The notes: a model not told the origin generated them from the sequence alone. Positions 25,856-33,859 are shown, counted from the stretch's first letter. The stretch: 54,833 nt of DNA from a bacterium (GCA_035295165.1 DATGJN010000006.1:1-54833); one strand, 5' to 3'. Translations and numbers: made by a program.

Positions 25856-26989
25856 GTGACCGAACACGACGAACGTGACCGCCGGCCTCGCGCGGGCGCG
25901 GCTCATGCTCCCGGCGACGCGGACATCGAACTGTACGACGTGCACAAGGCGTTCGGCGCCGTGGCCGCGGTGCGCGGGATCTCGCTCGCCGTGCGCCGGG
26001 GTGAGTTCTTCTCGCTGCTCGGGCCGAGCGGCTGCGGCAAGAGCACGACCCTGCGTATCTTAGCCGGCTTCGAGGAGCCGGATCAGGGACGGGTCATCAT
26101 CGCCGGCCGTGACATGGTCGGGGTCCCCGCGTTCCGACGGCCGACGAACCTGGTGTTTCAGCGCTTGGCGCTGTTCCCGCACATGTCCGTGTTCGAGAAC
26201 GTGGCGTTCGGCCTCCGGATGAAAGGCACCCCCCGCGCCGAGATCGCGCGCCGGGTGCGCGATGCACTGATGCTGGTGCAACTCGATCCGATGACCGACC
26301 GGAAGCCACACCAACTGAGCGGCGGGCAGCAGCAGCGCGTCGCGCTGGTCCGCGCCCTGGTGAACGACCCCCGCGTCCTCCTGCTCGACGAACCGCTAGG
26401 CGCCTTGGACCTCAAGCTGCGGGTGCAGATGCAGCAGGAGCTGAAACGGATTCAGGTGCACGTAGGCACCACGTTCGTCTACGTCACCCACGACCAATCC
26501 GAGGCCCTGACGATGTCCGACCGGATCGCGATCATGCACGAGGGTCGGGTGCTACAGGTGGACTCCCCGCGCGATCTCTACAACCATCCGAGGACCCAGT
26601 TCGTCGCCCTGTTCGTCGGGGACACCAACCTCTTGCACGGACGCGTGCGCGACACCGCCCGTGGCGGCGTCACCGTGGATGTCGGGCCGATCTTGGTGCA
26701 CGCGCAGCCGACCGAAGAGATCGCTGCGGGCGCGGTGCACCTGTCGGTCCGGCACGAGCGCGTGCGCATCGCTCCGTCCCTGCCGCCGGACCTCCCGAAC
26801 CGATTCCCCGGCCGGGTGCGCGAGGTGGTCTTCAGCGGCGCCTCGGTGCGGTACACGGTTGCGGTCAGCGGCGGCGCGCTGGACCTGTTCGCACTGCAGG
26901 CGTACGATGGCGGACCGGTCCCGTTCGGCGCGGGGGACGACGTGGTCGTCGGGTGGGAGGTCGAGGCGGCGACGCTGCTCCGCGCCTAG
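25856..26989 (+). CDS. ABC importer ATPase, PotA/CUT1 type with TOBE domain
   Basis: 377 residues. Walker A GPSGCGKST, signature LSGGQQQRVAL, Walker B VLLLDEPLGALD and switch His in YVTHDQ. The C-terminal third (~250-377) is a TOBE regulatory/substrate domain. Divergent from its presumed partners, the PotD/B/C-type genes at 22.3-25.2 kb. Because a decayed sugar-phosphate (ugp) locus lies immediately downstream, this ATPase could instead have served that system or both. Translation probably begins on a leaderless transcript at GTG 25856. Its stop shares CTAG with the stop of the convergent 85-aa gene. Confidence 0.9.
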   Translation: MTEHDERDRRPRAGAAHAPGDADIELYDVHKAFGAVAAVRGISLAVRRGEFFSLLGPSGCGKSTTLRILAGFEEPDQGRVIIAGRDMVGVPAFRRPTNLVFQRLALFPHMSVFENVAFGLRMKGTPRAEIARRVRDALMLVQLDPMTDRKPHQLSGGQQQRVALVRALVNDPRVLLLDEPLGALDLKLRVQMQQELKRIQVHVGTTFVYVTHDQSEALTMSDRIAIMHEGRVLQVDSPRDLYNHPRTQFVALFVGDTNLLHGRVRDTARGGVTVDVGPILVHAQPTEEIAAGAVHLSVRHERVRIAPSLPPDLPNRFPGRVREVVFSGASVRYTVAVSGGALDLFALQAYDGGPVPFGAGDDVVVGWEVEAATLLRA

Positions 26990-27243
26990 CGGCGGAACCT
27001 CCCGAACGGGTCCGGACGGGATCGCTGGCGACGGCAGGTCCGCAGATAGGCGGCGACCTCGCCCTGCAGATCGCCGAGGGCCTGGTGCGGATCGAATGTG
27101 GGCGGCGTCTCCGCCTGCTCGCGCACCTGAACGAGCCCGTTCCAGATCACCGCGTCCGCAGGGTTTATCGGCTGGCCGTGCAGGTACTGCAACTGGTCGA
27201 TGCCGACGCGCGCGATGGGGTTCCGGTTCAGGCACGCAGCCAT
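26986..27243 (-). CDS. Small hypothetical protein, 85 aa
   Basis: Not recognised. It begins six bases downstream of the phosphodiesterase gene and AGGAGG sits about 12 bases before its ATG, so translation is plausible. The sequence has a mixed, protein-like composition (NRNPIARVGIDQLQYLHGQPINPADAV) and a basic C-terminus. No membrane segment or known motif is seen. It overlaps the end of the convergent ATPase gene by four bases. Confidence 0.5.
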   Translation of the reverse strand: MAACLNRNPIARVGIDQLQYLHGQPINPADAVIWNGLVQVREQAETPPTFDPHQALGDLQGEVAAYLRTCRRQRSRPDPFGRFRR

Positions 27244-27249
27244 CCCATG

Positions 27250-27987
27250 TCACGCCTCCTGTCCTGTGTCTTCGATGACACGTTCCCACACCGGACGATT
27301 GCTGCCCGGCCAATCGGGGCGATCCACCGTGGCTCCGTCCGCGCCGCACGCGATGACGCGCCGCGCGATGAGCCCGTCGGAGATCCCCCACGCGCGCACC
27401 CGCACTCCGTATCGATGCGCCAGGCGCACGTCCGCCCTCGTCAACGTCGAGGCCCGGGGGCAGATCTGCACGCCGTCGATGGCGCGGACCGCCGCCACCG
27501 CATCCGGCGTGATCCGCTCGACGAGCCAGCCCACCGCCACCCACGACGCGCGGCGGCGCACCGTCTCAAGCACGGGATACTGAAACGAGGTGAACACGAC
27601 CCCGGCCCACAGGCCGGCACGCTGCACCTCGTCCAACGCAGGGTCCACGGCGTGCGGCACCTTCAACTCCAACTCGAGCGACGTGCGGCCCATGTACCGC
27701 CGGAGGAACGACCGGAGGTCGGGGATCCGGAGGCCGCCAAACCGGGGGTGGAACCAACGGCCGGCGTCGAGCCCCTGCAGGTCCCGAAAGTTCAGGGACG
27801 CGACCTCGCCGCGTCCGTCCGTGTTGCGGTCCACCGTCGGATCGTGGCACAGCACCACGACGCCGTCGCGGGTCAGGCGCAGGTCGGTCTCGATTCCATC
27901 CGCATCCATTTCGATCGCGAGGTCGAACGCGGCGTCGGTATTCTCCGGCGCGTAGCCCGAAGCTCCGCGATGCGCGAGCGTCTTCAC
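27250..27987 (-). CDS. ugpQ: Glycerophosphodiester phosphodiesterase (UgpQ-like)
   Basis: 245 residues, the compact cytoplasmic UgpQ form without a signal peptide. HRGASGYAPENT with the catalytic His and Arg, then DGIETDLRLTRDGVVVLCHDPTVDR with the metal-binding Glu/Asp pair and second His, and LELELKVP with the third metal Glu. It cleaves glycerophosphodiesters to glycerol-3-phosphate and an alcohol. It lies 27 bp downstream of a broken ugp-type permease gene, the classical neighbour of UgpQ. Confidence 0.9.
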   Translation of the reverse strand: MKTLAHRGASGYAPENTDAAFDLAIEMDADGIETDLRLTRDGVVVLCHDPTVDRNTDGRGEVASLNFRDLQGLDAGRWFHPRFGGLRIPDLRSFLRRYMGRTSLELELKVPHAVDPALDEVQRAGLWAGVVFTSFQYPVLETVRRRASWVAVGWLVERITPDAVAAVRAIDGVQICPRASTLTRADVRLAHRYGVRVRAWGISDGLIARRVIACGADGATVDRPDWPGSNRPVWERVIEDTGQEA

Positions 27988-28014
27988 CAGGTGCGACCCT
28001 CCTCGGGGCCCGCG

Positions 28015-28687
28015 TCAGCCCTTGAGGCCGAACGCGGTCAACCCCTGCACAAATTGGCGCGCGGCCACGAGGAACAACACCACGATCGGCGCGACGATGA
28101 GCACCGACGCCGCCATCAGCTCGGACCAGCGGGTGCCGAGATCCGCATCCATGTGGTAGCGAAGCGCCACCTGCACCGCTCGCATCTCGTTGCGATCGGT
28201 CACGATCAACGGCCACAGGTAGCTGTTCCAGCTGGCGACGAACGTCCGCAGCCCGAGCGAACCCACCGCGGCGGTCGACGTCACGACCGGCGTGAAGAAC
28301 GCCGCCCGGAACCGCGCGCCCCCGGGGCGCGCGCGGTTCAGCAACACGGCGATCGTAAGGCCCAGGAGCGCCGACGCCGGCACCGTGCCGGCCGTGAACG
28401 CGAGCGTCTTGGCCAGCGCACGGCGCATATCTGCGGCCGCGAACAGCCCGATAGTGGTCGGAGCCGATGAACACGGGCGCAGGGCGGATGATGCCACACG
28501 CGTGGAGGCTCAGGTCGCAGCGGTAGACGATCGGTGCCACAACGAACACGCCGGCGATCGCGACCGCGGGAGCCACGTACGGGTACGGTGCCAGTCGCTC
28601 GACGCGCACGCGCAACGATGCGGGCGCGCGTGTCCCCGCGCCGGTCTCGGGCCCCGCCCGCGACACGCTCGCCACCGTTTCGGACAT
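28015..28687 (-). pseudogene. Frameshifted chimera of UgpA-type and UgpE-type permeases
   Basis: Starting at ATG 28687, the first frame encodes a UgpA/MalF-type N-terminus: LAPYPYVAPAVAIAGVFVVAPIVY, then IIRPAPVFIGSDHYR. Around 28445-28450 a single-base shift moves to the frame that encodes MRRALAKTLAFTAGTVP and RFRAAFFTPVVTSTAAVGSL, still UgpA-like. It then passes abruptly (near 28255) into RTFVASWNSYLWPLIV, the conserved end of UgpE/MalG-type permeases, and finishes QFVQGLTAFGLKG. So two neighbouring permease genes appear to have been joined by an internal deletion and then frameshifted. The product cannot form a normal permease. Confidence 0.78.
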
Positions 28688-28858
28688 CAACGCTGAACGT
28701 CCATCAGGGGATCTAGGGGCAGGGTAGCAGAGGCAAATTAACGCGCGCGGAACGTCTGGTTAAGAGACATCACAACTTCTGGGGCGGCGGATGTCTGCGT
28801 CCACTCGTCGGGAGCGGCGCTCTACCGGGTCGCACCAGGACTTGCGCGCGACGACCCG

Positions 28859-28864
28859 TAAAAT
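28859..28864 (+). promoter_or_regulatory. Likely -10 element of the 63-aa gene
   Basis: TAAAAT (five of six matches) lies 33 bp before the ATG at 28898, leaving room for a short leader with the GGAGGA ribosome site. No good -35 is seen at 16-18 bp. The rest of the 210-bp divergent gap (28688-28897) shows no gene. Confidence 0.4.
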
Positions 28865-28897
28865 TCAGGGGGGACACCCGCAATCGGAGGATCATTC

Positions 28898-29089
28898 ATG
28901 CCGGAGTTCGCGAAGGTGACGATCGAGGTCGGTGGCGGCGTTGGCACCATCGTGGCCGAGCCGAAGCAGTTCAAGACCGGGTCGCGCGGTTTCTACGGCC
29001 AGGGCAAGGTGCAGGCGACTGACGGGCGCCGGTTCCAGGTCAGCATCAACATCGTCGAGATCGGGAGCAAAGGCAAGGCGGAATCGTAG
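28898..29089 (+). CDS. Conserved-looking 63-aa basic protein
   Basis: Starts at ATG 28898 with CGGAGGA seven bases upstream. The sequence is beta-rich (KVTIEVGGGVGTIVAE ... GRRFQVSINIVEIGSK), ends with a Lys/Gly-rich tail and has no membrane segment. It looks like a compact OB- or SH3-like barrel, and I recall similar short hypothetical proteins in other bacteria, but no function is assignable. Upstream of the M24-like gene by 36 bp and in the same direction, so possibly co-transcribed. Confidence 0.75.
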   Translation: MPEFAKVTIEVGGGVGTIVAEPKQFKTGSRGFYGQGKVQATDGRRFQVSINIVEIGSKGKAES

Positions 29090-29125
29090 CGACGCGCCGG
29101 TGTGGGGCGAAGGGAGCGAAGCGAC

Positions 29126-30244
29126 GTGCGGGTCGAGATGCTGCAACGCAGGTTGTCGGAACGCGGCGAGGCCGCCGCGCTGATCTCCTCTCCGGAGAAC
29201 CTCCGGTACTTCACGGGATTCTACACCTGGAACGCCCTCGTGCCGTTTGCGCTCGGTCTCATCCCGGCCCGCGGAAGCGCGGTCCTGCTTGTCCCCCGCG
29301 CGGACGAAGCGCTCGCCCGTGCCGTCGCACGATGCGCACTGGAGCCCTACGATCCCGGGACGGGCGGGTTCCGGACCACCGCGGAGCTGTGCCGGACCGT
29401 GCTCGATCGCGGCGGCGGCGCGGACGGAGCGGTGGCGATCGAATCCGGCACCGTGCCGCTCGACCGAGCCCGCGTGCTTGAGGAGGTGCTCGCGCCGCGC
29501 CGGCTCACGGACGCGACGGCGACCCTCTCCGCCATTCGCCTGGTCAAAGACCCGGAGGAGCAGCAGACACTCCGTCACGCCGCCGCGCTGGTTGCAGCGG
29601 CCATGCGGCAGACGGTCGCGCACCTCCACCCTGGGATCTCGGAGATCGAGATTAAGGCGGCGATCGATCTCGCCGTCCACACCGACGGCGCGCGCCGGTG
29701 GCCCGACGCAATCGTGCAGTCGCAGACGAACGTCGTCTCGGGCGGAAAACTCAACCGGCTGCACGACGCGGCCACCGGCCAGACGGTCGGACCCGGCGAG
29801 ATGCTGTTCGTCCTGGGCGATGCGTCCGTCAACGGATACCGGGCGAACGTCGCGCGAACGCTCTTTGTGCCAGGCCGGGCGCCCTCCGACGACGCCCGCC
29901 GCGCGCTGGACGCGGCCGCGGCGGCGCAGCGGGCCGCGATTTCTCGGTTGATTCCCGGTGCGCTCCTTCGGGAAGCGGTCCAGGCCGCGGACGACGCGGT
30001 GGCCGCGTGCGGGTTGGCCGGCCGGAGAACCTACCCCCTCATCCGAGGGTTGGGACTCGGAATCGCCGAGCGGCCCCGCGCCGCAGACGCCGCAGACCTG
30101 GACCTGCGGCTCGCGCCCGGCATGTGCATGTGCGTGCAGCTCTACGTCCGGCAGCCGGCCTATATCGTCGGCAGGTCGGACAGTGTGCTCGTCACGGACG
30201 ATGGGCCCGATGTGATCAGCGAGCCTCGGGGCGAGGGTGGGTGA
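29126..30244 (+). CDS. M24 (pita-bread) peptidase homologue lacking metal ligands
   Basis: 372 residues from GTG 29126 (GGGAG 11 bases upstream); an upstream in-frame GTG at 29102 has no such site. A creatinase-type N-terminal domain precedes the pita-bread domain. The five M24 metal ligands are mostly gone: GDASVNGY keeps the first Asp, but the second position reads RANVART (Asp to Asn), the His site reads GLGLGIAE, and both late Glu positions read VQLYV and GRSDS. It is therefore not a normal aminopeptidase; a metal-free, creatinase-like hydrolase or a binding protein is more likely. Its stop overlaps the next gene. Confidence 0.8.
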   Translation: MRVEMLQRRLSERGEAAALISSPENLRYFTGFYTWNALVPFALGLIPARGSAVLLVPRADEALARAVARCALEPYDPGTGGFRTTAELCRTVLDRGGGADGAVAIESGTVPLDRARVLEEVLAPRRLTDATATLSAIRLVKDPEEQQTLRHAAALVAAAMRQTVAHLHPGISEIEIKAAIDLAVHTDGARRWPDAIVQSQTNVVSGGKLNRLHDAATGQTVGPGEMLFVLGDASVNGYRANVARTLFVPGRAPSDDARRALDAAAAAQRAAISRLIPGALLREAVQAADDAVAACGLAGRRTYPLIRGLGLGIAERPRAADAADLDLRLAPGMCMCVQLYVRQPAYIVGRSDSVLVTDDGPDVISEPRGEGG

Positions 30245-31385
30245 GACCGTGACCGGCGACGTCCTCGTGATCGGAGGCGGCGTGCTCGGCCAGGCTGCCG
30301 CGTATCATCTCGTGCGTGAGGGGGCGCGCGTCACGCTGATCGACCGGGCGGACATCGGCCAGGCCACCGCGGCGGGCGCTGGCATCCTCTCGGCCGGAAC
30401 GACCGCGCGCTACGCGGGCCCTTTCCACGACCTGTCCGTCAAGGCGTTCAACTACTACCCGACATTGATGGAGCACCTGGCGTCCGATGACGGCGGGGAG
30501 ACGGGCTACGCGCGGTGCGCTCTGCTCGTCGTGGCGAGCGCGGCCGCCGAGCGCCAGGAGTTCGACAAGGCGCGGGCCGCCATCTTCACCACACAGGCGA
30601 GCAGCGGCTGGCCGTCATCAGAAGATCTCCACGAGATCGCGCCGGACGAAGCCCGCCAGCTGTTCCCCCCGCTCGGCGAGGTGCACGGCGCCATTCTGCA
30701 TCGGACGGCAGGACGCGTGGACGGGCGGCTCCTGGCCCAGGCCCTGCGGCGGGCCGGCGAGCGTCGGGGCCTGCGCGTCCGACACGGCAGCGTCACCCGG
30801 TTGCTCATCGAGCGCCAGCGACTCGCCGGCGCGATCGTCGACGGGGAGACGCTGGCCGCCTCGAGCGTCGTGATCGCCGGAGGCGCGTGGTCCCCGGCGT
30901 TCGCTGCGCAGCTCGGCATTGAGCTGCCCGTCGCGCCCCAACGTGGACAGATCATCCATCTGCGCCTACGCGGCCGGCCCACGCACGACTGGCCCATCAT
31001 CAGCGGATTTCGCGGCCATTACATCGTGGCGTGGCCGGCAGGCCGGATCGTCGTCGGCGCCACCCGCGAGACGGGCGCAGGGTTCGAGCCGACGCTCACC
31101 GCGGGCGGCGTACGCGAGGTCCTCTCCGAGGCGCTCCGCGTCGCACCGGGGCTCGCCCCGGCGGAGATCGTGGAGATGCGCGTCGGACTCCGGCCGCTGG
31201 CGGCCGACGGCATGCCCGTGCTGGGGCCGGTGCCCTCCGTTCAGGGCGTCTACCTGACCACCGGTCACGGCCCGAGCGGGTTGCAACTCGGGCCGTTCAG
31301 CGGCAAGCTCGTCGCCGACGCGGTGTTGGGGCGCGCGCCGGAGGTGGATCTCGGACCGTTCGGGGTGTCCCGCTTCCGGGCGTAG
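30237..31385 (+). CDS. DAO-family FAD-dependent amine/amino-acid oxidase
   Basis: 382 residues (GTG 30237; GTG 30249 also possible). Dinucleotide motif VLVIGGGVLGQAAAYHL, then GxxxxxAGAGILSAG. VVIAGGAWSP, PQRGQIIHLRL and GLRPLAADGMPVLGPVP with the closing TTGHGPSGLQLGP are typical of the glycine/sarcosine/D-amino-acid oxidase group. It oxidises a secondary or primary amine, giving an imine and hydrogen peroxide, or reduces a quinone. It overlaps the M24-like gene by eight bases, so the two are coupled; a creatinase-sarcosine-oxidase-like sequence of steps is an attractive but unproven reading. Confidence 0.88.
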   Translation: MGETVTGDVLVIGGGVLGQAAAYHLVREGARVTLIDRADIGQATAAGAGILSAGTTARYAGPFHDLSVKAFNYYPTLMEHLASDDGGETGYARCALLVVASAAAERQEFDKARAAIFTTQASSGWPSSEDLHEIAPDEARQLFPPLGEVHGAILHRTAGRVDGRLLAQALRRAGERRGLRVRHGSVTRLLIERQRLAGAIVDGETLAASSVVIAGGAWSPAFAAQLGIELPVAPQRGQIIHLRLRGRPTHDWPIISGFRGHYIVAWPAGRIVVGATRETGAGFEPTLTAGGVREVLSEALRVAPGLAPAEIVEMRVGLRPLAADGMPVLGPVPSVQGVYLTTGHGPSGLQLGPFSGKLVADAVLGRAPEVDLGPFGVSRFRA

Positions 31386-31421
31386 CTGCGCGGCCGCGGC
31401 GCGCGACAGCGCGTAGGCTCC

Positions 31422-32084
31422 CTAGCGCCCCGACGAACGCGGCCTCTCGGCGTTCGCAGTCACGCCATCGCGATCGCCCCACGCGATCACCGACAGGGAT
31501 CCCCCGATCGTCGACTCCGCAAAGTGCAGCACCGCGGCTCTCGACCTGAACGGCAATCGCTTCGCGACCGCCAACTTCGCGATCCCGTGCACGAGCGACC
31601 AGGCCGCAAGCGCCCGTTGCAGCGTATCTCCCGGAGGCAGCGGCCCATCCCGTTGGCACGCCTCGATGAACCGCACCAGCGTGCCGAAGGCTTCGTTGGC
31701 GGCCTCCGTGCACTCCGGATAGTCCGCCTTGGAAACCGGTGTGTCGAACATGACGGTAAAGTGCTCGGGCCGTCGCAGGGCGAACGCCACATAGGCCAGC
31801 CCGGAACGTCGCAGGCGATCCAGCGCCGTGGGCTGTGACGCGGCCGCGTCCAGCATCGCCTGCGTCAGTTCCCGAAATCCCTCCGCCGCCACGGCCGCAA
31901 CAAGCTCTTCCTTGTCGCGGAAATGCCGGTACGGCGCGTTGTGGGACACGCCCGCGCGCCGAGCCACTTCGCGCAACGTGAAACCGCGCGGCCCGACCTC
32001 GGCGACGATGTCGGTCGCCGCTCTGAGGAGGGCCTGTCGCAGGTCTCCGTGGTGGTACGGTCGTCGGCTTCGCATGTTCTCCAT
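31422..32084 (-). CDS. TetR family repressor
   Basis: About 220 residues. N-terminal HTH: YHHGDLRQALLRAATDIVAEVG, then FTLREVARRAGVSHNAPYRHFRDKEEL. The ligand domain belongs to the TetR_C_33-like (WHG) type, with a long variable C-terminus. ATG 32084 is annotated; ATG 32075 is in frame, has GGAG four bases upstream and gives the more usual MRSRRPYHHGD start. Divergent from the desaturase-like gene across 100 bp containing two matching dyads, its presumed operators. The -10 (TATAAG) lies only four bases from ATG 32084, so the message is leaderless or nearly so. Confidence 0.9.
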   Translation of the reverse strand: MENMRSRRPYHHGDLRQALLRAATDIVAEVGPRGFTLREVARRAGVSHNAPYRHFRDKEELVAAVAAEGFRELTQAMLDAAASQPTALDRLRRSGLAYVAFALRRPEHFTVMFDTPVSKADYPECTEAANEAFGTLVRFIEACQRDGPLPPGDTLQRALAAWSLVHGIAKLAVAKRLPFRSRAAVLHFAESTIGGSLSVIAWGDRDGVTANAERPRSSGR

Positions 32085-32088
32085 CTCT

Positions 32089-32117
32089 CTTATAGCACAA
32101 AATGTTGACAAGAGCAA
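32089..32117 (-). promoter_or_regulatory. Promoter of the TetR gene
   Basis: On the minus strand TTGCTC (32117-32112) and TATAAG (32094-32089) are 17 bp apart. The -10 matches five of six positions, the -35 only three. It overlaps the first dyad (32102-32120), so the repressor would also shut off its own gene. Confidence 0.5.
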
Positions 32118-32120
32118 CAT
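32102..32120. promoter_or_regulatory. TetR operator O1
   Basis: A perfect 6-bp inverted repeat ATGTTG-N7-CAACAT. It covers the -35 of the plus promoter and the -35/spacer of the minus promoter. The second dyad at 32136-32154 has the same arm length, spacing and pattern. Confidence 0.7.
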
Positions 32121-32133
32121 CGTGGGGTATGAT
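32105..32133 (+). promoter_or_regulatory. Sigma-70-type promoter of the desaturase-like gene
   Basis: TTGACA (32105-32110) and TATGAT (32128-32133) with exactly 17 bp between: the best promoter in the window, six of six and five of six matches. Transcription should start near 32140, 45 bp before ATG 32185. The strong consensus plus two overlapping dyads suggests a gene held off by TetR and fully on when released. Confidence 0.8.
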
Positions 32134-32135
32134 GT

Positions 32136-32154
32136 ATGTGGGCAGTGTCCACAT
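32136..32154. promoter_or_regulatory. TetR operator O2
   Basis: Inverted repeat ATGTGG-N7-CCACAT, the same design as O1 (shared pattern ATGTKG-N7-CMACAT). Its centre is 34 bp from that of O1, a little over three DNA turns, and it covers the predicted transcription start of the plus gene. Confidence 0.65.
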
Positions 32155-32184
32155 TCACCGGTTCGGCGGAACGGGGTGAGCGCC

Positions 32185-33786
32185 ATGACGCATGTCGGCG
32201 ATTCCTACAAACAGCACCCTGTTGACGACGCCTACGACGTCATCGTCATCGGGTCCGGGATGGGCGGCCTAACCGCCGCCGCCCTGCTCGCCAAACACGC
32301 GGACAAGAAGGTGCTCGTGCTGGAGCGCCACTACGTCGCCGGCGGGTTCACCCAGGTGTTTCGCCGGCCGGGGTACGAGTGGGATGTCGGCGTGCACTAC
32401 GTCGGCCAGGTCACCGACCCTCGGTCCGCGGTCCGGGCCGCGTTCGATCACGTCACCGAGGGGCGTCTGCGCTGGCACCCGATGCCGGACGTCTACGACC
32501 GCATCCAGATCGGCGACCGCCGCTATGACTTCCCGAGCGGCCTGGAGCGCTTCCGCGACCGCATGAAGGGGTACTTTCCGACCGAGGCCGCGGCGATCGA
32601 CCGCTACATCGAGGCCGTATGCGCCGCGGCCCAGGCCAGCGGCCCGTACTTTGCCGAGAAGGCGCTGCCGGGGCCGATCGCCAGCCTGATCGGCGCGCCG
32701 ATGCGCTCGCGGTTCCTGCGCTACGCGGACCAGACCACGGCCGAGGTGCTGGGCCGCCTCACCCGAAACCCCGAGCTCATCGCCGTGCTGGCAGGTCAAT
32801 GGGGCGACTACGGGCTTCCGCCCGGCCAGAGCAGCTTCGGGATGCACGCGATCGTTGCCCACCACTACTTCGAAGGCGCGGCGTATCCAATCGGCGGCGC
32901 ATCCGCGATCGCCGCGGCGATCGCCCCCGTCATCGAGCGCGCCGGCGGCCGCATCGCGGTCGGCGCCGAGGTGCACGAAATTCTGGTACACCGGAACGGC
33001 GCGGCCGGCGTCCGGATGGCCGACGGCCGTGAACTGCGCAGCGCGATCGTGATCAGCGACGCCGGCGCCTACAACACCTACGCCAGGCTGTTGCCCGCGG
33101 ACGCGAGCGCCGGCCTCAACGCGCTCGAGGACCTCAACCGTCTCTCCCCCTCGGGGGCCCACGTCTGTCTGTACGTGGGCCTAAGACGCGACGAGGGCGA
33201 GCCGGAGTTCGACGCGACCAACCTGTGGATCTACCGCGACCGCGACCACGACGCCGCGTTCGCGCGGTTCTCGGCCGACCCGAACGGGGCGTGGCCGTCG
33301 CTGTTCATCTCATTTCCCTCGGCCAAAGATCCGACGTTCGCCCGGCGCTATCCGGGACGCTCCACGATCGAGGTCGTGACGGGAGCGCCCTATGGCTGGT
33401 TTGAGCGCTGGGCCGACACTCGATGGAAGCGGCGCGGGGCGGACTACGACGAGGTCAAGCAGACACTGGCGGCGCGGCTCCTCGGCGAACTCGAGCGCCA
33501 CGTGCCGGCGACGCGGGGGCGGATCGACTACAGCGAACTGTCCACGCCGCTCTCGACCCGGCATTTTGTCAACCATCAGCGCGGAGAGATTTACGGCCCC
33601 GCCGCGGTGCCGGCCCGGTTTCGCGCCCGCGTCCTCGGCGCGCGCACACCCATCCGGAACCTCTATCTTACGGGGCAGGACGCGTGCTCGTCCGGCGTGA
33701 CCGGCGCGCTGTTCGGCGGGATCATCGCGGCGTCGGCAGTCGTCGGCCGAAACCTGGTGTCCGTCGCGTCGCGACCGGCGGCCTGA
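32185..33786 (+). CDS. Phytoene desaturase/carotenoid isomerase/retinol saturase-type FAD oxidoreductase
   Basis: 533 residues. N-terminal FAD motif DVIVIGSGMGGLTAAALLA followed by VLVLERHYVAGGFTQVFRRPGYEWDVGVHYVG, which is the CrtI/CrtISO/RetSat pattern. The C-terminal flavin motif GQDACSSGVTGALFGGI closes the fold. ATG 32185 has GGGGTGAG six bases upstream. No other carotenoid genes are present, and regulation by a TetR next door suggests an inducible lipid or xenobiotic saturase/desaturase rather than a pigment pathway. Members reduce, desaturate or isomerise double bonds of polyenes. Confidence 0.85.
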   Translation: MTHVGDSYKQHPVDDAYDVIVIGSGMGGLTAAALLAKHADKKVLVLERHYVAGGFTQVFRRPGYEWDVGVHYVGQVTDPRSAVRAAFDHVTEGRLRWHPMPDVYDRIQIGDRRYDFPSGLERFRDRMKGYFPTEAAAIDRYIEAVCAAAQASGPYFAEKALPGPIASLIGAPMRSRFLRYADQTTAEVLGRLTRNPELIAVLAGQWGDYGLPPGQSSFGMHAIVAHHYFEGAAYPIGGASAIAAAIAPVIERAGGRIAVGAEVHEILVHRNGAAGVRMADGRELRSAIVISDAGAYNTYARLLPADASAGLNALEDLNRLSPSGAHVCLYVGLRRDEGEPEFDATNLWIYRDRDHDAAFARFSADPNGAWPSLFISFPSAKDPTFARRYPGRSTIEVVTGAPYGWFERWADTRWKRRGADYDEVKQTLAARLLGELERHVPATRGRIDYSELSTPLSTRHFVNHQRGEIYGPAAVPARFRARVLGARTPIRNLYLTGQDACSSGVTGALFGGIIAASAVVGRNLVSVASRPAA

Positions 33787-33787
33787 A

Positions 33788-33810
33788 CCGCGCGCCACGC
33801 CGGCGCGCGG
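33788..33810. terminator. Perfect 9-bp GC hairpin after the desaturase-like gene
   Basis: CCGCGCGCC, a 5-nt loop ACGCC, then GGCGCGCGG, starting two bases after the stop. It sits in the 73-bp gap before the convergent hyuA stop (33860). No T-run follows, as at 4869-4901. Confidence 0.6.
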
Positions 33811-33859
33811 GGGCGACCCGGAGTCCCGCCGCGCAGATCTCGCGCCGCCCGCCGGCCGG

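Noticed and set aside
22324-26989. Naming the first importer a spermidine/putrescine transporter
   Set aside because: PotABCD-like proteins import many ligands; no ligand-specific residues can be read here.
29126-30244. Annotating the M24 homologue as an active Xaa-Pro aminopeptidase
   Set aside because: Four of five metal ligands are replaced.
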